Assembly (NCBI GenBank): GCA_943359335.1
Contig: CALRHC010000004.1
Coordinates: 1 to 58,156, forward strand
DNA from: Candidatus Yanofskyibacteriota bacterium
GTDB lineage: Bacteria > Patescibacteriota > Minisyncoccia > JACQLN01
Direction of reading: 5' to 3'
DNA length: 58,156 nucleotides
Shown here in pieces: positions 9,689 through 23,043 of this stretch (position 1 is its first letter; every line of letters begins with the position of its first letter). The notes under the pieces are model-generated. The model did no database searches. It was given only the letters and a program-made list of their open reading frames with translations, and was not told the DNA's origin. The translations under genes and the position numbers were made by a program.

Positions 9689-9722
9689 GCCCAGTAACGT
9701 ACATTCGTATGCGTTACTGGGC
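9689..9722. repeat. Dispersed palindrome copy 1 (rpoB-rpoC spacer)
   Basis: GCCCAGTAACGtacattcgtatgCGTTACTGGGC; near-identical copy at 48899-48931. Confidence 0.8.
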
Positions 9723-9736
9723 TAGTGAAGCTAATT

Positions 9737-13054
<3,318 letters not shown>

Positions 13055-13295
13055 AAATAATTTTTTGTCCGCTAGGACCTATTTATAAAACCAAAAAACA
13101 GACACAAAAACCCCTTCACCCATTGGGTTTATCAAGGTGTGTCTATTAACACTCTCTGCTTTTTGACGCGAGAGCTGAATATTTCATTTATATTTCTCCC
13201 CTACAGTTTTTATACTGCAGGTACTTTGATGCCTTGCGATTAATTCGCAAAACTCCCAAGATTCATTGTCAATTACAGTATAATCTGTAAGCTAC

Positions 13296-14423
13296 TCAGG
13301 AGTCAAGGACAGCCACACCATCACCCTCGTTTCTATGATAAGCCCTAGCCCTCATTGCCTGGATTATGCCTACTCCTACACACAAACTCACCAAATTAGA
13401 CCCTCCATTAGACACAAAGGACAAAGGAATGCCTGTAATCGGTAAAAAACCCAGATTTGCCCCTATGTTTACAATAAAATGAGTACACAAAACAACAGCC
13501 ATGCCGCTTATAAACAGCTTAGAAAAGTTATCTGAAGCTAAAATTGCCCCCTTATAAAGCCTAAAAAAGATAATAAACCAGCCAATAAGCAAGATGCTTA
13601 TCCCTATTAAACCCAATTCCTCTCCGATAGCTGCAAATATAAAGTCGGTCTCGTATTCTGGTAAAAAGCCAAGCCTTGTTTCAGTTCCTCTGCCTATACC
13701 CTTACCAAACAATCCTCCCGAACCTATAGCTATCATCGCTTGCCTACTTTGATACGATCCACCCAAAGGGTCTCTGTCCGGATAAACAAAACTCGTTATT
13801 CTGTTTTTTTGATAATCTGCTAAACCATAATTCCACATCAAAACCGCCGCAGTTAAAACCAAAAAAACTATAGCTAAAACTTGCCGTGTTTTAATTCCAG
13901 CAAGGAGTATCATTCCAAACCATAAGACCATAAGAACAACTGCGGAACCCAAATCTGGATGCAAAAGAACAAGCGCCGACGGAAAACCGGCATACAAAGA
14001 AGAAATTAATATGTTCTTCCACTTATGAAGCTCTATAAACCGTGAAGAAAAATATTTTGCTAAAACCGCAACCAATATTATTTTTATTAACTCCACCGGC
14101 TCAAAATTAAAAGCTCCAAACCTAAACCAGCTGGTTACACCCCTTACTTTTGCTCCAACCGCAAAAAGAATAAAAAGCAAAACTAAACCAAAAACATAAA
14201 TAGCTATAGAAAAAAAAGAACTTTCTTTTATTATTCTCCAATCAAAAAAACTTAGAGCTAAAATAAGCAAAAAACCAACCGAACCAAAAACTAACTGTCG
14301 CCAAAAAATTTGCCTACTTTCGGCGCTACCATAAAAAATTAAAAGCCCCATTACAAAAACAAGCGCAATGGCACCCATTAAAACCCAGTCCAGACGTTTA
14401 AGATGAGAAAAGAGACGCGACAT
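13296..14423 (-). CDS. rodA: FtsW/RodA/SpoVE family peptidoglycan glycosyltransferase (RodA-like)
   Basis: 375 aa polytopic; EPVELIKI, FLPEYETDFIFAAIGEELGLIG, GIPLSFVSNGGS. Confidence 0.88.
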   Translation of the reverse strand: MSRLFSHLKRLDWVLMGAIALVFVMGLLIFYGSAESRQIFWRQLVFGSVGFLLILALSFFDWRIIKESSFFSIAIYVFGLVLLFILFAVGAKVRGVTSWFRFGAFNFEPVELIKIILVAVLAKYFSSRFIELHKWKNILISSLYAGFPSALVLLHPDLGSAVVLMVLWFGMILLAGIKTRQVLAIVFLVLTAAVLMWNYGLADYQKNRITSFVYPDRDPLGGSYQSRQAMIAIGSGGLFGKGIGRGTETRLGFLPEYETDFIFAAIGEELGLIGISILLIGWFIIFFRLYKGAILASDNFSKLFISGMAVVLCTHFIVNIGANLGFLPITGIPLSFVSNGGSNLVSLCVGVGIIQAMRARAYHRNEGDGVAVLDS

Positions 14424-14481
14424 AAATTCTAAACCTAAACTCTAAATCTCTTCGAGCCTGAGGCTCTCAGAGCCGAACGGC

Positions 14482-15273
14482 CTAAAAAAGTTTAGAGTTT
14501 AGGATTTGAGGTTTAGAGCTTTCAACATCATACGCCGCTTCTCTGTATTTGCAAAAGTCACAATCTTCTCCTGTTTCTGGTATCGTTGAGGAGGCTAAAC
14601 ATTTATGTAAATCTAAAATAACATTTTCTATCCAACTATCGTTACCCTCGTAAGCTAAAACCGAAATATCAAATTCCAGTTTAGAATCAAAAGCTGCAGC
14701 ATCGGTATTGCCATTACAATAAACAAAATATGCAGTGTTAGAAACTTTAAAGTTGTTTTGCCTAAAAAGCCATTGGTAAATTTCTACTTGCCTCTTATAA
14801 CCTATTTGCCAATCTGCATCCAAATTAACATCACCATCTTTAGAGGTGGCTTTGTAATCTACAATAATAAATTCACCTTTTGTGTTTACCCAAACATCGT
14901 CCACCCCACCAGTTATAAATAAATTTGTTTTTGAATGTAAATATGTGATTCCTCCACTTAAAGCATCTCGCCAATCATCCATTAGTTTGTGATCTAGTGG
15001 AACAGCGTCTATATTGTAACTTTTCATTAAAGGATGAGCCGTGCCTTCTTTGCGATGTGCATCGAATTCTTTTTTTAAAAGCTTATCTACTGCACTATTT
15101 AAACTAAACGGGTAACCTGGCGGCTGGCCTACACCTAAACGTCTATCTAAATAAAAACAACGAGGACAATTTAAAAATAAATCTATTTTAGAACGACTTA
15201 AACGAAAAGGTGTTTTAGAATTAGGATCAAAAAGATTCCTAGCTCTTTTAGGGTTATAGTATTTAGACATCAC
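14482..15273 (-). CDS. PD-(D/E)XK nuclease family protein (RecB/Cas4-like, Cys-pair containing)
   Basis: 263 aa; FLNCPRCFYLDRR, GGVDDVWVNTKGEFIIVDYKAT, ETGEDCDFCKYREAAY. Confidence 0.75.
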   Translation of the reverse strand: MMSKYYNPKRARNLFDPNSKTPFRLSRSKIDLFLNCPRCFYLDRRLGVGQPPGYPFSLNSAVDKLLKKEFDAHRKEGTAHPLMKSYNIDAVPLDHKLMDDWRDALSGGITYLHSKTNLFITGGVDDVWVNTKGEFIIVDYKATSKDGDVNLDADWQIGYKRQVEIYQWLFRQNNFKVSNTAYFVYCNGNTDAAAFDSKLEFDISVLAYEGNDSWIENVILDLHKCLASSTIPETGEDCDFCKYREAAYDVESSKPQILNSKLF

Positions 15274-15326
15274 CTTATATTAGCACTTCGGTTAAACTTC
15301 TCAACTAAGTGTGTTTAAATATAGTA

Positions 15327-16325
15327 ATGAGATTTTTACTGTATATTGTAACGATTCTTTTATCTGTAACTTTTTTTGTTTATAAGCAAGAAATATCTGC
15401 ACCCACACAAAACGAACCTCTAGCCACACAACAAGAAGAACAAACTGGAACAACCACTCCAGAAACTTCAACTATCGCAACAACAACTAAACCAATTACA
15501 AAACCAAAACCTCAACCTGTTCTAGACCAAGCCTCTATCGATCTTATTCAACAAAAAATAGACGAAGCTAACCAAGCCATAAAAGAAATCGAGGTTAAAA
15601 ACACCCCTCCACCACCTAGGCTAAGCCAACAAGAACTTTACGATAAAGCATCTTCACGTGTGGTCAATTTCTTTTGCGAATATTCAAACGGCGTAGAAAC
15701 AGCTTCGGGCGTAATAATTAGCCCTAATGGATATATTTTAAGCAATGCTCACGTAGCTGAAGCTTTTGTTAACCAAAACTATGAATGTAAAATCCGCCAA
15801 GGCTCTCCTGCAAAAAACATTGGGTACGCCAAAATAGTTATGTTTCCCAGTGCATACACTAATAGCAATAAAAATAACTGGGAAGGGCATGCTAACGATG
15901 TTTCTATTTGGAAAATTACACGCTCCGCCAGTGGAGAACCCATAACAAGCGCCTTCCCATACTATTCTATAGATACAAATTACTTACCCAAAAAAGACCA
16001 ACCTCTTGCCACATTTAGTTACCCTGGGGAACTTTTGGGCTACGAAGTTTTATTAAAAAATCTAAATATGCTTTTTGGCGAAACAATAGTTAGTGAATTT
16101 AATGCCGACTTTATTGTTTCTGGAATGAGCTTGTCTTCACAATCTGGTTCTTCGGGTGGAATATTGGCCGATGTTTATACAAATAAATTTGCAGGCTTAA
16201 TTTTTGGAGTTACCACAACCATAAATATAAACGAGAGGAAACTTTTTTCCCTATCTCCTTACGCTATAGATAGAGTGGTTAGAAACGAAACAGGTTTAAG
16301 CTTGGCGGAATTCTTAAACCAGTGA
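15327..16325 (+). CDS. Membrane-anchored trypsin-like serine protease
   Basis: Start chosen at ATG 15327 (MRFLLYIVTILLSVTFFV); catalytic signatures LSNAHVAE, NDVSIWKI, SSQSGSSGGILAD. Confidence 0.75.
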   Translation: MRFLLYIVTILLSVTFFVYKQEISAPTQNEPLATQQEEQTGTTTPETSTIATTTKPITKPKPQPVLDQASIDLIQQKIDEANQAIKEIEVKNTPPPPRLSQQELYDKASSRVVNFFCEYSNGVETASGVIISPNGYILSNAHVAEAFVNQNYECKIRQGSPAKNIGYAKIVMFPSAYTNSNKNNWEGHANDVSIWKITRSASGEPITSAFPYYSIDTNYLPKKDQPLATFSYPGELLGYEVLLKNLNMLFGETIVSEFNADFIVSGMSLSSQSGSSGGILADVYTNKFAGLIFGVTTTININERKLFSLSPYAIDRVVRNETGLSLAEFLNQ

Positions 16326-16363
16326 TACAATTAAATTACTTATAATTAGACTCATAAATAACT

Positions 16364-19300
16364 ATGCCGAGCCATAAAGAAAGTGGTGGAATATCCATTG
16401 GCGAAATACTGGAGCAGGATTCGGAAATTACAAAAAAACTACAGGAAATAGAAGAATCCCCAGAAGCTAGACAAAATGCTTTGGAAGTAGCTAGAAAACA
16501 AGCTATAGAAAAAATAAATGCTTCTAAAATAGAAGAAGCAAGAGTTGCTGTTAACGAAATTATACTCTCAGACGATGAAGATGATAACAAACTAAAAAAT
16601 AGTTCTATTTTTAAAGAACTAGTTTCGAAAATAGGCGAATTGAGTCTTACAAGAAAAGCTATTTCTGAAGCTACAGATATAGATTTAGTTAACGCTCTTT
16701 CTGAAAAAGAAATAAGCTCAATAGATTCCTTAAACACTCTCTACGAAAAATTGGGTGAAGAGTATTCACAAAAATATGAGGAGGAGCAAAAAACAACCGA
16801 AACCGAACCCCCTGCTCAAACCCAAGAACCTATTAAAGACAGAAAACCTATTTTTGTTAAAGGCACAAGAAACGAAGAGTTGGCTCAAAAAATAGAATCA
16901 GAATCCAACGAAGCGTTAAAAGAAAAACAACAAGAACAAATCTCTTTGGCAGCAGAAAGATTAGCCGATCAAAAATCTAAACTACAAGATATACTGGCTA
17001 AACCAGATTTATCTCCAGATAAAAAAGGATTGATTGGAAGGGCCATAAAAGAATCCGAGCAACTATTTGAAAAAGCAAGCGAACTAAAAGAAAAAGGTGG
17101 GGTTGTAAATCAAAATGAAGTCGAAAGACTTTGGGCTAGAATCGAAAAAAACTTCGATATAATTTCGGCTGGAATAAACGAAATAACCATACCCCCAGAA
17201 GATTTGCCGGTGGTTCCAACCGAGTTAGAACCAGCAAAAAAAATGGATAATGATCTTGGAGAAAAAGAGCCTAAGATTATTTCTCCAGAAAAAGGTGAAA
17301 TTATAGAGGAAAGTATGAGAGTCTATTTGAATACACTTGCAACAGGTGGAAGTGAGAAAGAAGCGAAAAATGAATCTCAAAACAGGTTCCTTGAATTAAA
17401 TCCAGAAGGAACTCCGGAACGCTCTCAAGTATTCCGAGAACTAACAGGTAAATGGGAGGAAGACCATAAAGAAAGATTAGAAAAAATGTATCAAGAAGCC
17501 CTAGATACATTTGATAAAGTACTAGAAGAAACAAACTCTATTGGATCAGCCGATAATACCTCATACGAAAAACTACAAGAACTTCAAGCAAAGTTTAAAG
17601 ACCCTGATGAAAGGGATTCTATGGATTTACGCGCCATCACCCATCGAGTCGCTAAAGAAATTAAAGCAAGAAAAGAAAACTATAAGGCTACCGGAGAGAA
17701 AAAACCTCAAACTTCTTCAGCTGAATTAAACCCAGACGAAATAGATGCGCTTTCAGGTTTAGGTGAAGACGAAAAAAGTAAACACATAATAGAAGAAGAC
17801 GAAATGGCTATTTTTGGTTTAGACAAAGATGGTTTAGTCAAAGACAAAAAACCCGATTCCCCTGCTTCGGCTGAAAAAGGAAAAAGTGAACTTGACTCCT
17901 TCAAAGTTGAAACAATAGAAGACACTGAAGCAGAAAAAATCTTGAGCAAAGCAGAAATACACGGAGACGAATTTAGAGGAAAAACCTTAACTCCCGAAAT
18001 CTTAAAAAATGAAGGACTACTTCCTAGACACAAAATCACTATAGGAGATTCTGTAGTATGGTTTTCATCATCCGGTTACGAATTAGGTGGTGGCCGGATT
18101 GCAGTTGTTGCTTATGTAGAAAAAGATGAAAAAATAACAGCACGTTCATACTATCGTAGCAACTCACAAGGCGTCTGGCGTTACTTACCGGATTATGAAA
18201 TGGGTGAAGGTGGAATGATAGAATGGTACGGCAAAGGACACAGTGAAGAAAGTATCACTTTACCAATCGTAACGCAAAGAGCACTTTCCGAAATTACACA
18301 TGAGGGTATGCCTATTTTGCAATTAAAAGAAAATCCAGACTTTATTTTTGCAGGAACAGCCCAGAAAGTCGATAAAAAAGATGGCGCATACTATCGGGAA
18401 ATTGAAGCTACGCCAAAAAAAATGTCTGGAGACTTTTATACCGACAAAGGCAAAACTTCACCAGAACAAATTGAACTTGAAGAAGAACAATCGCCTGATT
18501 TTTCAAAACTGCTAGCAAGCTGGGAACAAAAAACAAACATCTATGGTCAATTCTCTGTCGAAGTATTTCCATCAAAAAATGGCAAACTTAAATTTATGTT
18601 CTGCAAAGATTCCGCCGACCGAGCCTGGATTGGCGGTATTGAAGACGACAGCGAAGTGCAGTCAACAGGTCTTAAACAAACATGGGTGGAAGGAGGAGAT
18701 TTAACTACGCCAGCTTATGAATACAGAACACAAACAGGAGGATATGGAAACGATAGTATGAGTGCTGGTTCTTATGTAGATATGTATGAGAACTATCTAA
18801 AAAAGATTCCTGTTATTCAAGAATATGTTAATACTGACAAAGAAAGAAGAACTGACTCCCTCGCTTCTCTCGAAAAAGAAAAGACTTCAGAAGACGCTAT
18901 TGCCAGAGCAAAAGCAGTACTTAAAGAAACTAAAGATTCTTTACCTAATGAACTATCCCCTAAAGATAAGGAAGACATAGAAAGAATATCGGGCAAAGTA
19001 CGTTCGGCACTTGGAGAAACTGAACCCGCCTCAACTCCAGAAACAGAAAACATTCCAGCCGAAACCTTAGAAGCACTTGGAAATGCTCAGACAATCGAAG
19101 ATGTAGAAAAATTAGATGAAGCCATCAAAGAAAAACTTGGTTTAAAATTTAATAATCTAGGTTTTTTTGTAGAAGAAAATAAGAATAAATTTTTTGCCAA
19201 TGTTTTAGGAAAGATAGCTAGTGGATCCAAACCCGAAGGAACTTTTGGCAGGTTTGTTGGTTCTATGGCCGAAAACTACAGACGCGACCAAGAAAAAGCA

Positions 19301-21163
19301 AAAGAAAAATTTGAAGCTGTAAAACAGGGCAATAAAAGTCATCTTTCCAACTTGGGTTATTTGGCAGGAAATATTTTGCGCTATGGCAGAACAATTTTAG
19401 ATTTTACAAGTTATACAGTCGCCTCGCCTTTTCGTTATGTAACCATGAGTGCAATGCTTGCTTCTCGTAGTGGTGAAGCAGCAAAAGAAGCTAGATTAAA
19501 AAACGAAAAAGTTATAGAAAAAAACAGAGTAAATTCTTTAGATATAGCAGAAACCGAAGCTTGGAAAATATATGAAGAAGCTCAAAAAAAATCGGTAAAA
19601 GATGAAGATCCCACCAAAGAAGAGTTAAGCAAAGCTTTTTTGGAACAATTACCTAAAGACATATTGAATCGTTTTGCCACAATGGATCCTAAAGAAAAAC
19701 CAACTTGGGCAAGGTTTTTAGTTGAAGGAATTACTAAAAGAAACATAGAATCCGATTTAGAAAAAATACAAGAAAAACTTGATAACGCCGCAACTGAAAC
19801 CGAAAAAGAACAAATAATAAAAAAATACGAAGATAAATTAAAAGATTATAACAGAATTATTAGCCAATATGGGGAAATAGATGCACTGGCTGCATCAGCT
19901 GGGTTTGCACATGAATTAGGTAAACAAGCTGCTATTGCTTTATCCATAGAAACTCTTGTAACTGTACCTTTAGAAAAAATATTCGATATAAAAATATGGG
20001 ATAGCATAGCAGAAATATTAGGTAAAAAATCGGAAATTGTTGAAAAATTAACTCCAGAACAAATAGAAAAAACAAACGAATTTTTTGACAATCTTGCAGG
20101 TGTTAATTCTCAAGATGGAATAGATAACGGAGAAGCTCTTAAGATAGCTAAATTATCCGAAACCTTAAAATCTTCCGGCCACGAAGCCGGAGCTGATTCT
20201 TTAAATTCTCATTTTAGTCAATTTTTAGAATCTTCTCCTGAAGCAAGCGCAGAAACTCCTGCTTTAGAAAACCCAGCAGAAGCACCGGCTACTGCCCCTA
20301 CTTCCGCTACTACAGAAACCATAAAACCTTTTCGTTTTGAAAACCCAATTGCAGGCGATCAAGATTCTATTTGGTTCTCTACCGAACAAAGTTTTAGAAT
20401 GAACCCAGATCGTTTTGGCTACGACGCCACCAAGGATGGCTCAATTAGCGAATGGGCTAAAAATAAAACTGCCGAAACATTAAAAGAATTAGCGGATAAA
20501 AAATTTAACGGCAAACTCCCCGACCTTGTTCACGATGGCGACAAAGTTGTTATAGAAATTGGTGCCGATGGTAAACCTCATGTAAATTTTGAAAATGCTT
20601 CGGGGATACCTGCTGGAAATTTACCAGAAAAACCAAGCGGTCTAGAAATTGGAAAATCTGGAAATATGTCTCCTGAGCAAGCATGGAAAAACGCCCCCGA
20701 AGATTCTCGCGATGCAATTGTTCGTCAATTTATAGTTAAAGAAATGGCGACTCCGGAATATCAAGCTGGAGATTTTCCAAAGCCAAACCCAGAAAGAATA
20801 GAAGTCTATGCAAAAATGTTTAGTGGCGAATGGAATAAAATAGATACTCCAGAAAAACTGGCTCAATCTTTGTTTGAATTTAATAACAGAGTTAAAGAAT
20901 ATACGGCTTTAATTTTGGAAGGTAAATTCGATAAAAATGTTGACCCTGTTTCTTTCCAGCAATTAAAAGAAAATATATTCCCTGTAGAAGGTAAAAGTGG
21001 AAAACTATATTTTACTCAATTTGTAGACGAAGGCAAATGGAAACTTTTTGAAGAAGATGCTCAAGGAACCACGCATCAATTAGATAGAAAGAAAGGATTC
21101 TTAGGTGGCAAAACTCAGGTGTTCGACACAATGCATGTTAGAAAATTTTTGAGAAGTAACTAA
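16364..21163 (+). CDS. Large Glu/Lys-rich coiled-coil protein of unknown function
   Basis: 1599 aa uninterrupted ORF, preceded by TATAAT-like box at 16336-16341; no confident family by eye. Confidence 0.8.
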   Translation: MPSHKESGGISIGEILEQDSEITKKLQEIEESPEARQNALEVARKQAIEKINASKIEEARVAVNEIILSDDEDDNKLKNSSIFKELVSKIGELSLTRKAISEATDIDLVNALSEKEISSIDSLNTLYEKLGEEYSQKYEEEQKTTETEPPAQTQEPIKDRKPIFVKGTRNEELAQKIESESNEALKEKQQEQISLAAERLADQKSKLQDILAKPDLSPDKKGLIGRAIKESEQLFEKASELKEKGGVVNQNEVERLWARIEKNFDIISAGINEITIPPEDLPVVPTELEPAKKMDNDLGEKEPKIISPEKGEIIEESMRVYLNTLATGGSEKEAKNESQNRFLELNPEGTPERSQVFRELTGKWEEDHKERLEKMYQEALDTFDKVLEETNSIGSADNTSYEKLQELQAKFKDPDERDSMDLRAITHRVAKEIKARKENYKATGEKKPQTSSAELNPDEIDALSGLGEDEKSKHIIEEDEMAIFGLDKDGLVKDKKPDSPASAEKGKSELDSFKVETIEDTEAEKILSKAEIHGDEFRGKTLTPEILKNEGLLPRHKITIGDSVVWFSSSGYELGGGRIAVVAYVEKDEKITARSYYRSNSQGVWRYLPDYEMGEGGMIEWYGKGHSEESITLPIVTQRALSEITHEGMPILQLKENPDFIFAGTAQKVDKKDGAYYREIEATPKKMSGDFYTDKGKTSPEQIELEEEQSPDFSKLLASWEQKTNIYGQFSVEVFPSKNGKLKFMFCKDSADRAWIGGIEDDSEVQSTGLKQTWVEGGDLTTPAYEYRTQTGGYGNDSMSAGSYVDMYENYLKKIPVIQEYVNTDKERRTDSLASLEKEKTSEDAIARAKAVLKETKDSLPNELSPKDKEDIERISGKVRSALGETEPASTPETENIPAETLEALGNAQTIEDVEKLDEAIKEKLGLKFNNLGFFVEENKNKFFANVLGKIASGSKPEGTFGRFVGSMAENYRRDQEKAKEKFEAVKQGNKSHLSNLGYLAGNILRYGRTILDFTSYTVASPFRYVTMSAMLASRSGEAAKEARLKNEKVIEKNRVNSLDIAETEAWKIYEEAQKKSVKDEDPTKEELSKAFLEQLPKDILNRFATMDPKEKPTWARFLVEGITKRNIESDLEKIQEKLDNAATETEKEQIIKKYEDKLKDYNRIISQYGEIDALAASAGFAHELGKQAAIALSIETLVTVPLEKIFDIKIWDSIAEILGKKSEIVEKLTPEQIEKTNEFFDNLAGVNSQDGIDNGEALKIAKLSETLKSSGHEAGADSLNSHFSQFLESSPEASAETPALENPAEAPATAPTSATTETIKPFRFENPIAGDQDSIWFSTEQSFRMNPDRFGYDATKDGSISEWAKNKTAETLKELADKKFNGKLPDLVHDGDKVVIEIGADGKPHVNFENASGIPAGNLPEKPSGLEIGKSGNMSPEQAWKNAPEDSRDAIVRQFIVKEMATPEYQAGDFPKPNPERIEVYAKMFSGEWNKIDTPEKLAQSLFEFNNRVKEYTALILEGKFDKNVDPVSFQQLKENIFPVEGKSGKLYFTQFVDEGKWKLFEEDAQGTTHQLDRKKGFLGGKTQVFDTMHVRKFLRSN

Positions 21164-21185
21164 ATTTTATTTAATAAATTGTATA

Positions 21186-21222
21186 AAATATCCCCCACGC
21201 GCGTTAGCACGTGGGGGATGTC
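21186..21222 (+). terminator. Rho-independent terminator
   Basis: ATCCCCCACGcgcgttagCACGTGGGGGAT hairpin between convergent genes. Confidence 0.6.
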
Positions 21223-21231
21223 GTTTTCATT

Positions 21232-21840
21232 TCACCTTGAACCTCCTCCTTGGGAGACAAACTCCCAATCGTCGCCGTTGGATTGCGACGAGGTTTTGTT
21301 GGAGGCGATCTTGCGATCGCCATGAGCATCTCTTGAACGCAGGGCGGCGTGGTCGCCGAATGTCCTCTTGAGGAGCTCCAGCTCCTCGCGGGTCATCCTG
21401 GAAAGATCAAGACTTTGCCGCGCCTCGCTCTCCAATTTTTTGACCTTACTAGCCACCTTCTGGAGACTGCCGATGTCGCTCTTCACAACACCAAGAGCGC
21501 TGTCCACCTTGGCGGCAACCGCCATGGTGTTTTCGATACCGTCCATCCGCGTCCAGTGATTATCGAGCCTGTTCTCGTGGACAGCGACGGTATCGGCAAC
21601 AGCCTTGAGGCTGTCGCCTTGTGCACTGGCATGTGCCAACAGCCAGTCGACGTCCTGCTTCAAATCTTCGGGCTGGGTGATGAAAAGAATCACCACACCG
21701 ACGACCGAGATCATGGAAAGGACCAGTGACCAGTTAACTCGAGAGAAGAAGGACGACCCCTCTTCGGTGGTCTGAGTCTCCTCATCTTCGTCTTCGCCTT
21801 CACGCTCGAGATCGATATCCTCTTCGCGGGTAGTAGCCAT
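21232..21840 (-). CDS. Acidic N-terminus, single TM, coiled-coil protein of unknown function
   Basis: Start revised from track (21942) to ATG 21840 (MATTREEDIDLE) with SD TAAGGAGG; promoter TTGACA-18-TACTAT at 21892-21921. Confidence 0.75.
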   Translation of the reverse strand: MATTREEDIDLEREGEDEDEETQTTEEGSSFFSRVNWSLVLSMISVVGVVILFITQPEDLKQDVDWLLAHASAQGDSLKAVADTVAVHENRLDNHWTRMDGIENTMAVAAKVDSALGVVKSDIGSLQKVASKVKKLESEARQSLDLSRMTREELELLKRTFGDHAALRSRDAHGDRKIASNKTSSQSNGDDWEFVSQGGGSR

Positions 21841-21891
21841 GACAAACCTCCTAAGGATTAAGGGAAATTCAGTTATTTTGGAACTGTCTGT

Positions 21892-21921
21892 ATAGTAGCA
21901 TACATACATGCCTATTGTCAA
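21892..21921 (-). promoter_or_regulatory. sigma70-type promoter
   Basis: Minus-strand TTGACA-N18-TACTAT. Confidence 0.65.
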
Positions 21922-22071
21922 TACCAAGGCTCTGCACCGCAAACACGCTCAATTTTAGAGGTAATCCCTCGTCGCAAAACTCACTCGGGATATTTTTGCT
22001 TTCTATTTATAAATTTAAAAAAGCAAAAATAAATCCCCGCTCTGGTATTGGCCAAAACGGGGTTTGTGAAA

Positions 22072-22548
22072 TTAGGGCTCTACCTTGTTTCTTTTACTCC
22101 AAACATATTCGATAAAGGACATGGGCTTCACAGGTTCTTTTGTGTTGTCAGTATCCAAAGAATCCGAAACTGTAACAGTGATCGAAGTATCCGCACGAGA
22201 AACTTCTGTATTTTCTTTTTTTGCAGAAACAACACCTACAGAAACACTAGCTTTAGGTTTTTCTTTTTTATTGGAAAAAATTATTTTACGAAGTGATTCG
22301 TTCTCCTTTGTAAGAGAAATATTCTCATCAATCGTCAAACGCCCTGCGTCTTGCCATACTTTTAACGCCTTATTTGTGCGTTCAAGTTCATTGCTTAAAA
22401 AATCAACTTTATCCTGCAAAGAATCCCGAGACGCCGCAGCTTCTAATGCCAGCTTTTCAGCTTCGTCAAAATCTTTCTTTAACCCACTATCGCTACATGA
22501 AAAAAATAAAAGCGAAAGAAAAAGTAATTGAGACACTCTTAATAGCAT
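22072..22548 (-). CDS. Putative lipoprotein with coiled coil
   Basis: 158 aa; signal plus lipobox-like LSLLFFSC; heptad-rich; SD AAGGAG upstream. Confidence 0.7.
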   Translation of the reverse strand: MLLRVSQLLFLSLLFFSCSDSGLKKDFDEAEKLALEAAASRDSLQDKVDFLSNELERTNKALKVWQDAGRLTIDENISLTKENESLRKIIFSNKKEKPKASVSVGVVSAKKENTEVSRADTSITVTVSDSLDTDNTKEPVKPMSFIEYVWSKRNKVEP

Positions 22549-22621
22549 GGAGTTTTTCTCCTTGTTTGAGTTAGAATGAACTGTCTATCTTTTAACATAA
22601 AAATAACTCTGCGTCAAATAT

Positions 22622-22650
22622 AAAACAGGCACGCGTTTGCGTGCCTGTTG
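22622..22650 (-). terminator. Rho-independent terminator
   Basis: AACAGGCACGCaaacGCGTGCCTGTTTTATATTT on minus strand. Confidence 0.65.
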
Positions 22651-22653
22651 CGG

Positions 22654-23043
22654 TTATTGTTTCCTTATCAACTTACGGAGTCTTTCGACTCTTTCAGACT
22701 CTGGAGATTTAATAGGAGCTGTTTCCTTTATAGGACTCGGACTTACAGATTCGATCCTTGCTGTTTCGTTTTTGCTATCCCCAGCCGTAAAACGGCCAAA
22801 GTAAAACGATACTGTGCCAATAGCAACAACAGTTACCAGCAAGATGACACAACCAAGAAAAAGAGTTCTCCTTTTTATTATCCTACCCTCAATAATAAGT
22901 TGGGTAGGATCAGTTTCTTCAACCTCTCTAAGGAGTCGATCCGTTTCCTGTCGTGCTGGATCTAATCCGAGCAAGTCCATCGACCGCCCAGTCTGAGACC
23001 CGCTTTTTGAGTTTCTTTCCATTTGGAGATGAGGAGACTTCAT
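22654..23043 (-). CDS. Small single-TM protein of unknown function
   Basis: 129 aa; TLFLGCVILLVTVVAIGTVSFYFGRF TM; immediately follows the 23044..23589 ORF; SD GGAG. Confidence 0.7.
   Translation of the reverse strand: MKSPHLQMERNSKSGSQTGRSMDLLGLDPARQETDRLLREVEETDPTQLIIEGRIIKRRTLFLGCVILLVTVVAIGTVSFYFGRFTAGDSKNETARIESVSPSPIKETAPIKSPESERVERLRKLIRKQ

Noticed and set aside
14482-15273. Cas4-like nuclease as a sign of a CRISPR system
   Set aside because: No regularly spaced repeat-spacer array or other cas genes in the window; the stand-alone nuclease has many possible roles.
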